This document shows positions 42,818 through 51,342 of a stretch of 53,225 nt of DNA, piece by piece. This DNA comes from Roseinatronobacter bogoriensis DSM 18756 (lineage in GTDB: Bacteria; Pseudomonadota; Alphaproteobacteria; Rhodobacterales; Rhodobacteraceae): assembly GCF_004366635.1 (NCBI RefSeq), contig NZ_SORN01000013.1, forward strand, positions 1 to 53,225, in the 5' to 3' direction. The position numbers were made by a program, and so were the translations under genes. The stretch's first letter is position 1. Each line of letters opens with the position of its first letter. The notes under the pieces were generated by a model. That model was not told the origin of the DNA, did no database searches, and worked only from the letters and a program-made list of their open reading frames with translations.

Positions 42818-43785
42818 TTGCCAGATTGATCTGCAGCACAATCTGCGCTGTAGCAGCGATAGTTTTTGCTTCTACAGCGGCACATGCGCAAACCTGCTCG
42901 TTCAGCGCAACGGATATAAATTTTGGAACGGTTGATACATTGGGCAGCAATGCCACCGATGTATCCGGCACAATCACTGTCAACTGCTCAGCTTTATTAG
43001 GTTTATTGTCATCTATAAGCGGCAACATTAATATCGGAGAAGGAAGCGGTGGTGGCGATAGCGGTGCGCGTCAGATGACAAGTTCGTCAACCTCCACCAG
43101 CCTGAACTATCAACTGTACAAGGATGCTGCGCGGACTGTCGTGCTCGGTGGGGACAACTGGGTTAATGGTGAAAGCATTGACCTTTCCTCATTTAGTGTG
43201 CTGATCATTGGGGGCAGTGGCACCGCAAATGTTCCTTTCTACGGGCGCGTTTTCGGCGCTCAAGAAGGGGTTGCGCCCGGCAACTACCTGTCGAGCTTTT
43301 TTCGCGATCCGATAGATGTACGTGTGGCTTATCGAACATGCAACCTGCTGCTGATATGCACCAACCGCACCGCAACGCTCACATTTGATGTTTTGGCTCA
43401 AGTAGAGAAGAATTGTCTTGTCTCAGCAACTGATCTGGATTTTGGAACCGTCGGAGTTCTAAGCAGCCCGATCGATGCGGCAAGCCAAATCAGTGTAACC
43501 TGCACTGCGCAGACCGATTACCACATAGGACTTGATAATGGTTTGTATGGGATGGGGCCGCTGGATCGATATATGCGCAGCGCTGCGTCTGATGCTATCC
43601 GCTATGGCTTGTATCAGGATGCGTCGAGGAGCATCGCATGGGGAAGTCTCGCCGATGGCGCGGCACTTTCTGGCGCTGGCTCCGGCAATACGCAAACCTA
43701 TCCCGTTTATGGTCGCGTGCCTTCACAGGATACACCCCCAAGCGGCACTTATGCGGACACAATTGTTGTGACGATCACCTACTAG
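42814..43785 (+). CDS. Two-domain SCPU protein, probable fimbrial tip subunit (CsuE-like)
   Basis: A 323-aa secreted protein with a signal peptide (cut after AHA near residue 25) and two SCPU domains. The first (about 26-175) has TCSFSATDINFGTVDTLGSN and lacks the simple C-terminal strand. The second (about 185-323) has KNCLVSATDLDFGTVGVLSS, ISVTCTAQ and ends TYADTIVVTITY, close to the first-gene pilin. In Csu pili the last gene encodes the two-domain tip adhesin, and the gene order here agrees. Binding target unknown. Confidence 0.9.
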   Translation: MIARLICSTICAVAAIVFASTAAHAQTCSFSATDINFGTVDTLGSNATDVSGTITVNCSALLGLLSSISGNINIGEGSGGGDSGARQMTSSSTSTSLNYQLYKDAARTVVLGGDNWVNGESIDLSSFSVLIIGGSGTANVPFYGRVFGAQEGVAPGNYLSSFFRDPIDVRVAYRTCNLLLICTNRTATLTFDVLAQVEKNCLVSATDLDFGTVGVLSSPIDAASQISVTCTAQTDYHIGLDNGLYGMGPLDRYMRSAASDAIRYGLYQDASRSIAWGSLADGAALSGAGSGNTQTYPVYGRVPSQDTPPSGTYADTIVVTITY

Positions 43786-43838
43786 TTGAAGCGGCGATAC
43801 AACGATGTATTTTGCGATACGGCACGGAAGAAGTTAAG

Positions 43839-44169
43839 CTAGTGTTCGCCACCTGACAAATAGTTCCCGCGCCCTATGCGATGCTTTCATGAGAGGCGGC
43901 TATGCGGGGCTTTGCAGTTACAGCGGGCTTGGTACAAATCCGTGCACCGCAGGGCCGCAGTGCGGAGATCCTCCCTTCAATCTGTAGCGCTTTATGCTGG
44001 CCAAGTCCCTGAAAGATCAGGTCGTTGCACTGGCGTCAGCTCAATCGCCGTGCCGTGGGGGCGGCCCTTTGAGTCGCGGGGGCCGTCGGCCTTGACTCCG
44101 CGCTGGTCTAAGCCCGCACAGTCCCCGACACTCGTCACAGGGTATCTTGTGTCAGGTGGCGAACACTAG
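43839..44169. mobile_element. MITE-like element with 20-bp inverted ends
   Basis: CTAGTGTTCGCCACCTGACA at 43839-43858 has an exact inverted copy at 44150-44169. The 331 bp between the outer ends are GC-rich and show no transposase. The ends begin with CTAG, which could be the target. It is best read as a miniature inverted-repeat element or the remnant of a deleted IS, inserted after the fimbrial operon. The family is not recognised. Confidence 0.6.
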
Positions 44170-44276
44170 GAAGCTTCTGATCTAAGACATCCTTTATAGA
44201 CAGTCCTGAGCAAAAACTTGGGGTAATCAAGCAGGGTAATCAAAATGGCCACCCTCACGTCGTCACGGTAAATGGG

Positions 44277-44894
44277 CTATTTTCTTACTCTTTTACGAAA
44301 CAATTCAACATTCGGATGTGTTGTAACATTTGCTACATCTGCTTCGGGATTTGGCGCGGAAACATCCTTGAGGGAGCTATGACGGGGTGACACCTTATGG
44401 TTGATCTGCGTGGCCTTGGCGGCCTCACACACTTCATCCGTTATGAATGCCATCAGTTGGTATCTGTTTTCCAAGCCCGATTTTTGATATATGGATCCGA
44501 GTTGGGTTTTCACAGTTGATAGGACGCTGCCTCGAATGTCGGCGATTTCAGCATTTGAAAACCCTTTCACGACGAGAATAGCGACTTCCGTTTCTGCTTT
44601 TGACAACCCCCAATCCTTGGCATGTAACTCAACAAGGACTTCCTTTCCGGGTTCATTCTGGGTCGTGGAAAGTGTCTTGAATTTATCTTCTGGCACAATC
44701 AAGTGCCCAAAAAACTGCTGTAAAACAAAGAAAACAAAGCCAGTGAGGACAGCAAAAATCAGGTAGAGCAACAGCAACACTGGGCCGGTCCGCAGAAGCT
44801 CCTCCAAAAAGAACGTGGAGACAAGCGCTGTTTTCCCGAATGCAATGAGTAGTACAAGCGCTATTCCGATGTAAATTGATCTGATACTGTCCAT
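44277..44894 (-). CDS. Membrane-anchored LuxR-type regulator (copy 1)
   Basis: ATG 44894 with AGGAA six bases upstream gives 205 aa. Two transmembrane helices lie at about 7-25 (IYIGIALVLLIAFGKTAL) and 36-60 (GPVLLLLYLIFAVLTGFVFF). A LuxR/GerE helix-turn-helix follows at about 95-160: LSKAETEVAILVVKGFSNAE, IRGSVLSTVKTQLGSIYQKS. There is no receiver or ligand domain, so it probably works from the inner membrane. It shares this unusual design with the protein at 48,633-49,142. It is oriented toward the fimbrial operon and may regulate it. The C-terminal 40 residues are disordered. Confidence 0.85.
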   Translation of the reverse strand: MDSIRSIYIGIALVLLIAFGKTALVSTFFLEELLRTGPVLLLLYLIFAVLTGFVFFVLQQFFGHLIVPEDKFKTLSTTQNEPGKEVLVELHAKDWGLSKAETEVAILVVKGFSNAEIADIRGSVLSTVKTQLGSIYQKSGLENRYQLMAFITDEVCEAAKATQINHKVSPRHSSLKDVSAPNPEADVANVTTHPNVELFRKRVRK

Positions 44895-45489
44895 GTGCTG
44901 TTCCTGTACTACGCCTGTTTCCGGGCCTCGATGGTTTTCTAGGTGTGTAAGCCTACCGCTGCCTGCCGTTAAAGTTAAGAAAAAACTCACCAAGTCAGGG
45001 GTATTTTGCAACCACAGGGTGTTTCTGGAGGGCGTGGTGCTCGTGGGCGGTTCCTCTTCGCTGAAGCAAGTTGTACAACTCGAAAGTGCCGTTCGGGCAT
45101 GATGGACAAGTCACTCGCAATCCTGAGAATGTGCATTCACCGAGCCAAAATTTTTGTACGAGTAGAAAAGCATTGTCTGTCGGTCTTGAGAAATCTGTGT
45201 GTTATCCTGTTCGACCTTAAAGAATTTTGTTGAGTGTCAGTTAGCTTTGTCCTGCGTAATGTTTAAACCTGCCTGAGAGTTGCTCTGTGTTTGGCCAAGA
45301 CGGGTCTGCTCTGACACGGCTCAAAGGACCTAGACCATTCAATGAGAGCGTTCGCGGTCGTAATTTTCCTCTAGGCAAGGAGAACTGGTGCCGTACAAAA
45401 TTTGTTTTGCCGAGTGGCCGAGGACCAAAGCAATGCTGATATGCTCAATAACTCGCGACGGCATGCAGAGCGAACCATAGCTTAACGGC
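44895..45489. other. 600 bp without a supported gene
   Basis: The stretch upstream of the LuxR-type gene is AT-rich, with no open frame of protein character. It should hold the promoter of that gene. No clear operator or terminator was found. Confidence 0.4.
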
Positions 45490-46537
45490 TTTTAAAGCGT
45501 TTCGGTTTTAAGCTGATACATATCCTGCGGCATGAAGGTAGTTCCAGCACTCTTCGGGAGTGAACATTCTGCAGATATCGCCGAGGGCTTTGAACAGATC
45601 GGTGAAGGTGCGTGCGCCGACTTTGCGCAGGTGTGCCTTGAGTTTTGCGAAAGCCTGTTCGCTTGGGCTCAAATCAGGTGAGTATGGCGGCAGGTAGAGG
45701 ACCAGCAATTGGCTGCCCGGATCGCCTTGGCGGCTTCGACATTGCGGTGTGTGGCGAGGTTGTCTATGATGACCATTGTGCCAGGCTTCAGTTCCGGGAC
45801 CAGCTCGTCGCAGTTGTATGCCGCAAAAGCGTTGCCATCCATCGCGCCCTTGATCACCCAGGGCGCGATCAGCCCCTGCGATGAATGTCTGCGTCCCCCA
45901 TCGCCCGAACGGGGCGTCCATGCGCAACCGCTGACCGCGTGAAGCGCGCGTCCACGCAGCCGGGTCAGGTTTGTCTTGACGCTCGTCTCATCAATGAAAA
46001 CAAGCCGTTCAGGCTGCTGCCGCATGGCAGGCATCCGTCGTTCCCACCATTCCCGCCGAGCGAGCCTTACCCGAACACGGTGCTGTTCAGAGGCCACCAG
46101 CGATTTTTTTATAGCTGAATCCAAGGCGCTTGAGCAGCGCAGCAATCGAAGAGTGATGCACCTGCACCCCTTCGGCCATGGCCAGCGCATCGCGCAGTTC
46201 ATAAAGCGTGATGCGCTGGGTCTTGCATAACACGCTCTTCAATGAACGCCCGATAGGGCACAAGCTTTCCACGTCCAAGGGCTCGTCCCTGTTTCAAGGG
46301 CTAGGCCCCGCCGCGCTGACGGATAGCGCGCGCCCACCGAGACCCGGTTGCCGCTGAAACCTTCAGCCGTGCCGCTGCGGCACGACCACTCAATCCCTCG
46401 TCAATGTAGTGCTGAAAGCGCTCGCGCAGTGCGTTCGGTAAAGGTGCTGACATGTCCCATCCTCCTATACAGGATGAATCACATGGCTGCAGACTTGGGA
46501 AGCCTATGATTCAGGGTTTCACCGAAACGCTTTAAAA
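45490..46537 (-). mobile_element. IS630-family element, decayed
   Basis: The 1048-bp element has perfect 17-bp inverted ends (TTTTAAAGCGTTTCGGT at 45490-45506, inverted at 46521-46537). The size fits IS630. The flanks do not show the expected TA duplication clearly. It separates the LuxR-type gene from the secreted Gly-rich gene. Confidence 0.85.
45508..46454 (-). pseudogene. IS630-family transposase, multiple frameshifts
   Basis: The transposase is spread over at least four pieces in different frames: an N-terminal HTH (HYIDEGLSGRAAAARLKVSA, about 46,430-46,300), TLYELRDALAMAEGVQVHHS (46278-46087), VFIDETSVKTNLTRLRGRAL with the first acidic residue and VIIDNLATHRNVEA with the second (46202-45669), and LYLPPYSPDLSPSEQAFAKL with the Glu (to 45508). 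The catalytic residues survive but the frame does not, so the gene is inactive unless several frameshifts are bypassed. Confidence 0.85.
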
Positions 46538-46670
46538 CCAAAGTTGTATGCCATTGCAACCATGCGGCGATGTTCTGACAAAGAAAATTCGGGAAGATAC
46601 AGCGCCTACATCGATGGTCGGAGGGCGCAGGGTGTCGAGGCGAGATTGAGAATAGGAACAGGAGTCAGGA

Positions 46671-47348
46671 ATGCGTAAAGGATTAGTGATCGTGATGGCA
46701 TCAGCGGTAAGTGTTGCACCACCGGCGTTCGCCTTGGATATAAACGATGTATTGGGAATTGTTGATCTGGGGGGAGAAAACGCAGGGTTACCACAAGTCG
46801 ATGGCGGTGGCATTCCCCTAGACGGCCTTGCAGAAGTCAAACTGCTTGGGTCGACACTTGTGTCGTCAGAAAGCACGGAGCCGTTGTTAAATGCCGGCCT
46901 TCTGGATCCTGCGTCAGATGAAGGTCAGAGGATCGCCGATGTTAGGGTAGGTGGCAGTGATCTGCTGGATCTGGATGATGTACTGGGCACACTGGATATT
47001 GGCGGACTTCTCGGTGGCGATGGTGGATCTGGCGACCTTGTGGGTGACCTCGTGGATAGTGTCGCTGGGTTGACTGGCGGTGGCAATGAAGATGGCGGGT
47101 CCGGCGATCTGGTGGGCGGGCTGTTGAGCGCAGTCGGTAACACTGTCGGCGGGTTGACTGGAGGTGGCAATGGCAACGGGTCCGCCGGCTCTACATCAAC
47201 TGGTGGCGGAAACGGAGGAGGATCCGGCGGTCTTGTTTCTGGATTATCCGGGGGAAGCAACAGCGAAGTTTCCGGAGGTCTTGTCGGTGGTGTAACAAAC
47301 ACAGTCGGTGGATTGGTCGGCGGGCTTACAGGCGGCTTGCTGAACTGA
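46671..47348 (+). CDS. Secreted glycine-rich protein
   Basis: The 225-aa product has a signal peptide (MRKGLVIVMASAVSVAPPAFA, cut near residue 21). An acidic/hydrophobic N-terminal part (LDINDVLGIVDLGGENAG) is followed from about residue 95 by repeats of Gly, Asn and Ser with hydrophobic blocks such as GGLLSAVGNTVGGLTGGG and SGGLVSGLSGGSNSE. No enzymatic motif. This looks like an extracellular matrix or surface protein. It resembles the protein at 51,343-52,137 in signal peptide and repeats. A strong terminator follows 18 bp after the stop. AGGA precedes ATG 46671. Confidence 0.8.
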   Translation: MRKGLVIVMASAVSVAPPAFALDINDVLGIVDLGGENAGLPQVDGGGIPLDGLAEVKLLGSTLVSSESTEPLLNAGLLDPASDEGQRIADVRVGGSDLLDLDDVLGTLDIGGLLGGDGGSGDLVGDLVDSVAGLTGGGNEDGGSGDLVGGLLSAVGNTVGGLTGGGNGNGSAGSTSTGGGNGGGSGGLVSGLSGGSNSEVSGGLVGGVTNTVGGLVGGLTGGLLN

Positions 47349-47366
47349 GGAGACCTCGGAAGAGAG

Positions 47367-47398
47367 GGCAGCGCTTCGAATGCTTGCGAAGCGCTGCC
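47367..47398 (+). terminator. Terminator of the Gly-rich gene
   Basis: GGCAGCGCTTCG and CGAAGCGCTGCC form a perfect 12-bp stem with an 8-base loop. Only a short T tract (TT) follows, so termination efficiency is uncertain. Confidence 0.65.
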
Positions 47399-47496
47399 TT
47401 CAGCGTTGAGGAGCAGCTCAATAATCCCGCAGATTGTAAGATTTTTTCTACGTCTTGCATATCATATTCGGGCGTGCGGAGTTGCTTGTAGAATCT

Positions 47497-48548
47497 GTTG
47501 ATTGTCACTGAGAACTGACCCATCCGGTTGTTATGTTCTGCGTGTCATGTTGGGGTCAATGCTGGTGTTTCCTTCCTCTTCTTTTTCGCTGTTTCTGAGC
47601 TGGCCTTGAAGCGATAGCTGTCGTTTCCGGTCTCCAGGAACGAGCCATTGTGGCGCCATTGATGAGGTGGATGGCTCCCTTTGTTGGTGATGTTCACAGC
47701 ACCCAATATGGCACATTGCGATGCCGGAAGCGGGAGCCATCCACCTCATCAATGGCGGCCAAGCCTCACTGTCATAGATGCCGCGGCTTGGGATGCCTTC
47801 GAAGGTGAGGGGGAAATCCGCCACCGGTTCAAGGATGCCCCGAACGAACGCATGCCAATGGGCGTCGAACAGCATCTCATGTGTCTGCAGCAGATACGCC
47901 CGAACCAGAAAGGCGCGGCTGTGCGACAGCTTGATATGCGCCACCTGCAGCTTGATGCGCTCGCCGCCGACATAGGCCCAGTCCTCGCTCCAGTCGAACT
48001 GGAACGCCTCGCCCGGCGCAAACACCAGCGGCACGAAAGTGCCCCGATCGGTCGTATTTTGCGCACGCTGCCGTTCGCCCTTCCATTGGCGCACAAAGGC
48101 CGCGACGCGCTCGTAGGATCCGTCATATCCAGCCTTAACAAGCTCCTCAAACATGTCCTTCGCAGTGCGGCGGTCCTTACGCGCCTTGCGCTGGTTGGCC
48201 ACCAGCCAGTCTGTCAGCCGCGCCGCGTATGGATCGATCTTGCTTGGGCGATCAGGTGTCTGAAACCGAGGCTCGACGATCCCCTCCCGCAGATACCTCT
48301 TGATCCCTCAGCCGTCGGTCTCGGACCGATGGCGACCAACGGCTTCGATGCGCGATACGCCCGTCCGCCGTGCAATCTCGCGAATGGGCATCTTATCCCG
48401 AAGCGCCCATTTCCGAATAATCCTCAAAAATCCCATGTCTATCACTCCTATCGCCCCCGACTGCTTCGTGCAGGGGCAAGGTTGCACATGGGTCAATTCT
48501 CAATGACAATTTCTGCTGTTGCCGGGTCAGTTCTCAGTGACAATCAAC
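47497..48548 (-). mobile_element. IS21-family remnant with internal deletion
   Basis: Perfect 25-bp inverted repeats (47497-47521 and 48524-48548) bracket only 1052 bp, against about 2.5 kb for complete IS21 elements. A second, imperfect end copy lies at 48489-48511. Inside is the IstA start (MGFLRIIRKWALRDKMPIRE, 48440 region), then a broken frame and an IstA middle part at 48202-47760 (GTFVPLVFAPGEAFQFDWSE, with the DDE Asp). The IstB gene is missing. A perfect 26-bp inverted repeat (47654-47679 and 47732-47757) lies at the truncation point. Transposition by itself is not possible. Confidence 0.8.
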
Positions 48549-48632
48549 ACGCTCGACCAATTCAGAGAAAATCGGCAGCAAATGTCAGCCTCGGAACACT
48601 AGTGACAATCAACAAATCAACATGAAAGACTT

Positions 48633-49142
48633 TTATGGTTCGGGAATCGCGGATACCAGATCTTCGATCACGTGCGAAAGAAGTTGCTGACGACTGCTTA
48701 GTTCCGATTTCCGAAAAATGGAGGACAGTTGCGACTTTACAGTCGATTCCGTTGTCCCACGCAATCGGGCAATTTCGCCATTAGAAAAGCCCTTGATCAC
48801 TAAAATAGCTACATGACGCTCTGTAGGAGTAAGTTTCCATAATTCAAACTGGCGGTCGACATAATCATAAAATTGGCCAGCCGCCGCCTGCAATTGGTCG
48901 TTAATACGCGTTGCGCGCCTCGATCCGATGCTGAGAAGCACGACACTGCTAATAACACCAAATAGCAGCCCAAAACTTGACAGGATTTCTAGCAATTCTT
49001 GTACTTCCCACGGAACCCATAGAAATTCAATCAAGAGCAACTCTGACAAAATCTTTATGATGAAGAATCCAGCGCTTGCGATCTGCACAGAGAGCACAAG
49101 GAAAATGACAACCACGATCTGCCAGCGGAAGCCAAACATCAT
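48633..49142 (-). CDS. Membrane-anchored LuxR-type regulator (copy 2)
   Basis: The 169-aa protein has two hydrophobic helices (residues 8-30, IVVVIFLVLSVQIASAGFFI, and 50-72, SSFGLLFGVISSVVLLSIG) and then a LuxR/GerE HTH (about 100-160: LTPTERHVAILVIKGFSNGE, LRGTTESTVKSQLSSIFRKS). The HTH is very similar to copy 1 (VKGFSN and IKGFSN). It is the last gene of a four-gene minus-strand series that starts at 50,486. No sensor domain, so a membrane or envelope signal is likely (inference). A weak ribosome site precedes ATG 49142. Confidence 0.87.
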   Translation of the reverse strand: MMFGFRWQIVVVIFLVLSVQIASAGFFIIKILSELLLIEFLWVPWEVQELLEILSSFGLLFGVISSVVLLSIGSRRATRINDQLQAAAGQFYDYVDRQFELWKLTPTERHVAILVIKGFSNGEIARLRGTTESTVKSQLSSIFRKSELSSRQQLLSHVIEDLVSAIPEP

Positions 49143-49175
49143 TCAATTACCAACGACTCGCTGTTCGTAGTCGTA

Positions 49176-49571
49176 TCACGGGTTTGGTACAATCCTGATC
49201 CCTCCCGGATGGTTCTGCAAAAGCTCTTCAAGGGGCGCGACAGGGATTATCTCCACTTCAGAGGTAGAAGTGTGGTACGTCTCCAAGATCACATCGCGCA
49301 AGATGCGACCGTTTGTTCGGCTAACCACGATTTCGCGTCGATGGACATTGTTCTCAGCCCAGATCCGTAATCTGTTCAACCAAGTACTACTTACCTCGAC
49401 AATTGTATACCCACGGCGATCAAGCGTCTCTAGAACCGTTATATAGTGATCGTGCCCGTCAAGACCTATTATCCGCTCCACATCTACAACGCTTAACCCG
49501 CGGTCGGTTTCCCCTGCTACCTCAACGGATGCCGCCAAAAAAATTAGAAGTGTAAGGGTGGAAACGTGCAT
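49176..49571 (-). CDS. Small secreted protein, unknown
   Basis: ATG 49571 has AGGAG about 11 bases upstream (GTG 49583 is the other option) and gives 131 aa. A signal peptide occupies residues 1-20 (MHVSTLTLLIFLAASVEVAG). The mature part is alpha/beta: VDVERIIGLDGHDHYITVLETLDRRGYTIVEV, with a charged tail. It vaguely recalls PepSY-like periplasmic domains, but no firm match is claimed. It lies between the receiver-like gene and LuxR copy 2. Confidence 0.65.
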   Translation of the reverse strand: MHVSTLTLLIFLAASVEVAGETDRGLSVVDVERIIGLDGHDHYITVLETLDRRGYTIVEVSSTWLNRLRIWAENNVHRREIVVSRTNGRILRDVILETYHTSTSEVEIIPVAPLEELLQNHPGGIRIVPNP

Positions 49572-49638
49572 CACACAATCCACTCCTGTATTAGATTACC
49601 TAAAGAGAGTTTAAGCGACACCATGAGAAGAAGCAAGC

Positions 49639-50223
49639 TCACGCAGCCTGAAACCTCAGCTTGTTATTGCCGACCGCACTTTCGATCGCCAGTGCAACCG
49701 ATACACAATCGCAAGGCAACCGAACAGAAGCATCTGCGATCACACTGCGTACCATTGAAAAGTCGTGTCGGGCGAAGGAAGCGCTTCCAATAACAACGGG
49801 TGTCTCTGGAGAGATACGACGGAGTTCAATAAGTTCTTCGATAGACTGCGCAACACTGCCCAGAGTGTCGATATCCAGGACAAGCAATGACTCTGCACTT
49901 TCAGGCTCGATAATTGCGCGTTTCGCAGCTCCAAAACTTCCAACGGATTCAATGGACAGAGCAGGTACGGCAACTTTCGAGACCATCGAGAATAGCGTGG
50001 GCATTCGCCCCTCGACAACAAAGATATGACGCTTCTCGATTAAATTTGGCATCACGTAATCGAAGCTCACCGCAAAGCCGTCGGAGCGGTCTTGGCCCCT
50101 CTGTAGAGACTTTTCATCTACTTTTGCGTTTCCAAATCGCGCGAATAGGCGCGAGATGATCCCCTGCGCAGGCGCTGCTTTCTGAAATTTGTCTGAACGC
50201 GACCCATCACTAAATAACGTCAT
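49639..50223 (-). CDS. Receiver-like protein of two-component type
   Basis: ATG 50223 with AGGAA upstream gives 194 aa; a longer frame of 254 aa starts in Cys-rich non-coding-looking sequence. The C-terminal half has the alternating strand-helix pattern of receiver domains: HIFVVEGRMPTLFSMVSKVA, then ESLLVLDIDTLGSVAQSIEE with Asp at the phosphorylation-type strand end, and TPVVIGSASFARHDFS. The canonical Asp-Asp and Lys residues are not all evident, so it may be a phosphorylation-independent receiver, like the N-terminus of CpaE. Its start overlaps the upstream gene by ATGA. Confidence 0.6.
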   Translation of the reverse strand: MTLFSDGSRSDKFQKAAPAQGIISRLFARFGNAKVDEKSLQRGQDRSDGFAVSFDYVMPNLIEKRHIFVVEGRMPTLFSMVSKVAVPALSIESVGSFGAAKRAIIEPESAESLLVLDIDTLGSVAQSIEELIELRRISPETPVVIGSASFARHDFSMVRSVIADASVRLPCDCVSVALAIESAVGNNKLRFQAA

Positions 50224-50486
50224 GTCTTTATTCCTTTGGTTTGTCCGCGCTCTTGGTTCTTCGGACCGGTAATAAGAAGAGGCAAGGCGCCGACGAGTGC
50301 GAAGGTGCTGCCACCAACAATGTAGGCAATCAAAACAACGCCGAGTGATTTCCCGAGTGCGAAAACAATAGTCGCACTTATGAATGCACCAGCAATCCCA
50401 CACAGCATTAGAGGAACGACGGCGCTCGGTCGGAACATCAGCGCTTGATACTCACCGTGCGCATCTCTCTGTGTTTTTGCGACCAT
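50220..50486 (-). CDS. Small membrane protein
   Basis: ATG 50486 follows GGGAG and gives 88 aa. There are two hydrophobic helices (about 25-47: VPLMLCGIAGAFISATIVFA, and 52-72: LGVVLIAYIVGGSTFALVGA), with a basic C-terminus (GPKNQERGQTKGIKT). Family unknown. It is the first gene of the series with the receiver-like, secreted and LuxR-type genes, and overlaps the receiver-like gene by four bases. It could anchor a small signalling complex. Confidence 0.65.
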   Translation of the reverse strand: MVAKTQRDAHGEYQALMFRPSAVVPLMLCGIAGAFISATIVFALGKSLGVVLIAYIVGGSTFALVGALPLLITGPKNQERGQTKGIKT

Positions 50487-51342
50487 TTTTTTCTCCCTTG
50501 TCATGTGCCCAAGAACAGTTGCCGCGCGCTTGTTTGAGGCTAGCGACAATACTGCTCTGAGGGTTGGAGGTGGGAATACCCCGTTGGTCTGATTTCCCGC
50601 TAATAGTTCTATCGCCTGATGCGGTCTTTGGGGCGTGTTCGTCCTGCGCGTGCCGCTATCAACGCGCTGTAGTCTTGATTGGGTATATCGTTTCGGTTCA
50701 CTGCGTTTCTAAATCTCACATGTGAATCTGTTTTCCCCTTGTGGCGAGATCGCTCGCTGATACATGGAAGGATATCGCTAAAAGTTCTGTTTCGACTTTT
50801 GAAGCGAACGTGATCCAGCTCCTTAATGACATGAATGAGATCGAGTGGTCGATAATCGAGCTTATTTTTGCTAAAGCATCCGCGCGATGCTGCGTTGGTT
50901 GTCAATCGGGATGTGCCGAACAGCTTCTATGGTGTCCCAGATGGCTTTCCTTGCACTTTGGGTCGACCAGCTAGTGATTCTTAATATCTACAACTAACGT
51001 TGCACTGTCGCGAATTAGGGTCTGATCTCTTTTTTCAGCCAGAATTGTTCTGGGATGCCACTGAAAGAGCCAGCCATAGAAAGACGCCATTGGTTTGGTG
51101 CGCATAGTACTTAGGGTTCACAGGCATACGACCTTGGTTCTAAATATAATAATAACAATGCGTTAGGGAAATACTTTCCTTTGTTCATATCACTTATCTG
51201 TGTATTCCTTGTCGCAGGGGGTGGCTGCTGAGGGGCATGTGTATGTTTCGGGGGCATTTGACCAGTCGATGACATCACAGTGCTCCTCGGCCAGCGAACT
51301 GACAACCCGGCAACCTTGGTTTTAAAGAACAGGAGACATCTG
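50487..51342. other. 850 bp without a supported gene
   Basis: This is the divergent space between the four-gene signalling series and the NGG-repeat gene. Open frames at 50609-50905 (-) and 50741-50974 (+) lie over each other; one minus-strand stretch (about 50,930-50,870) reads like DTIEAVRHIPIDNQRSIARM and may be a fragment of an old gene, but I cannot name it. Promoters for both sides should be here. AGGAG at 51331-51335 is the ribosome site of the next gene. Confidence 0.4.

Noticed and set aside
43876..44169. 97-aa plus-strand frame
   Set aside because: It lies within the MITE-like element and runs through its inverted end; composition is not protein-like.
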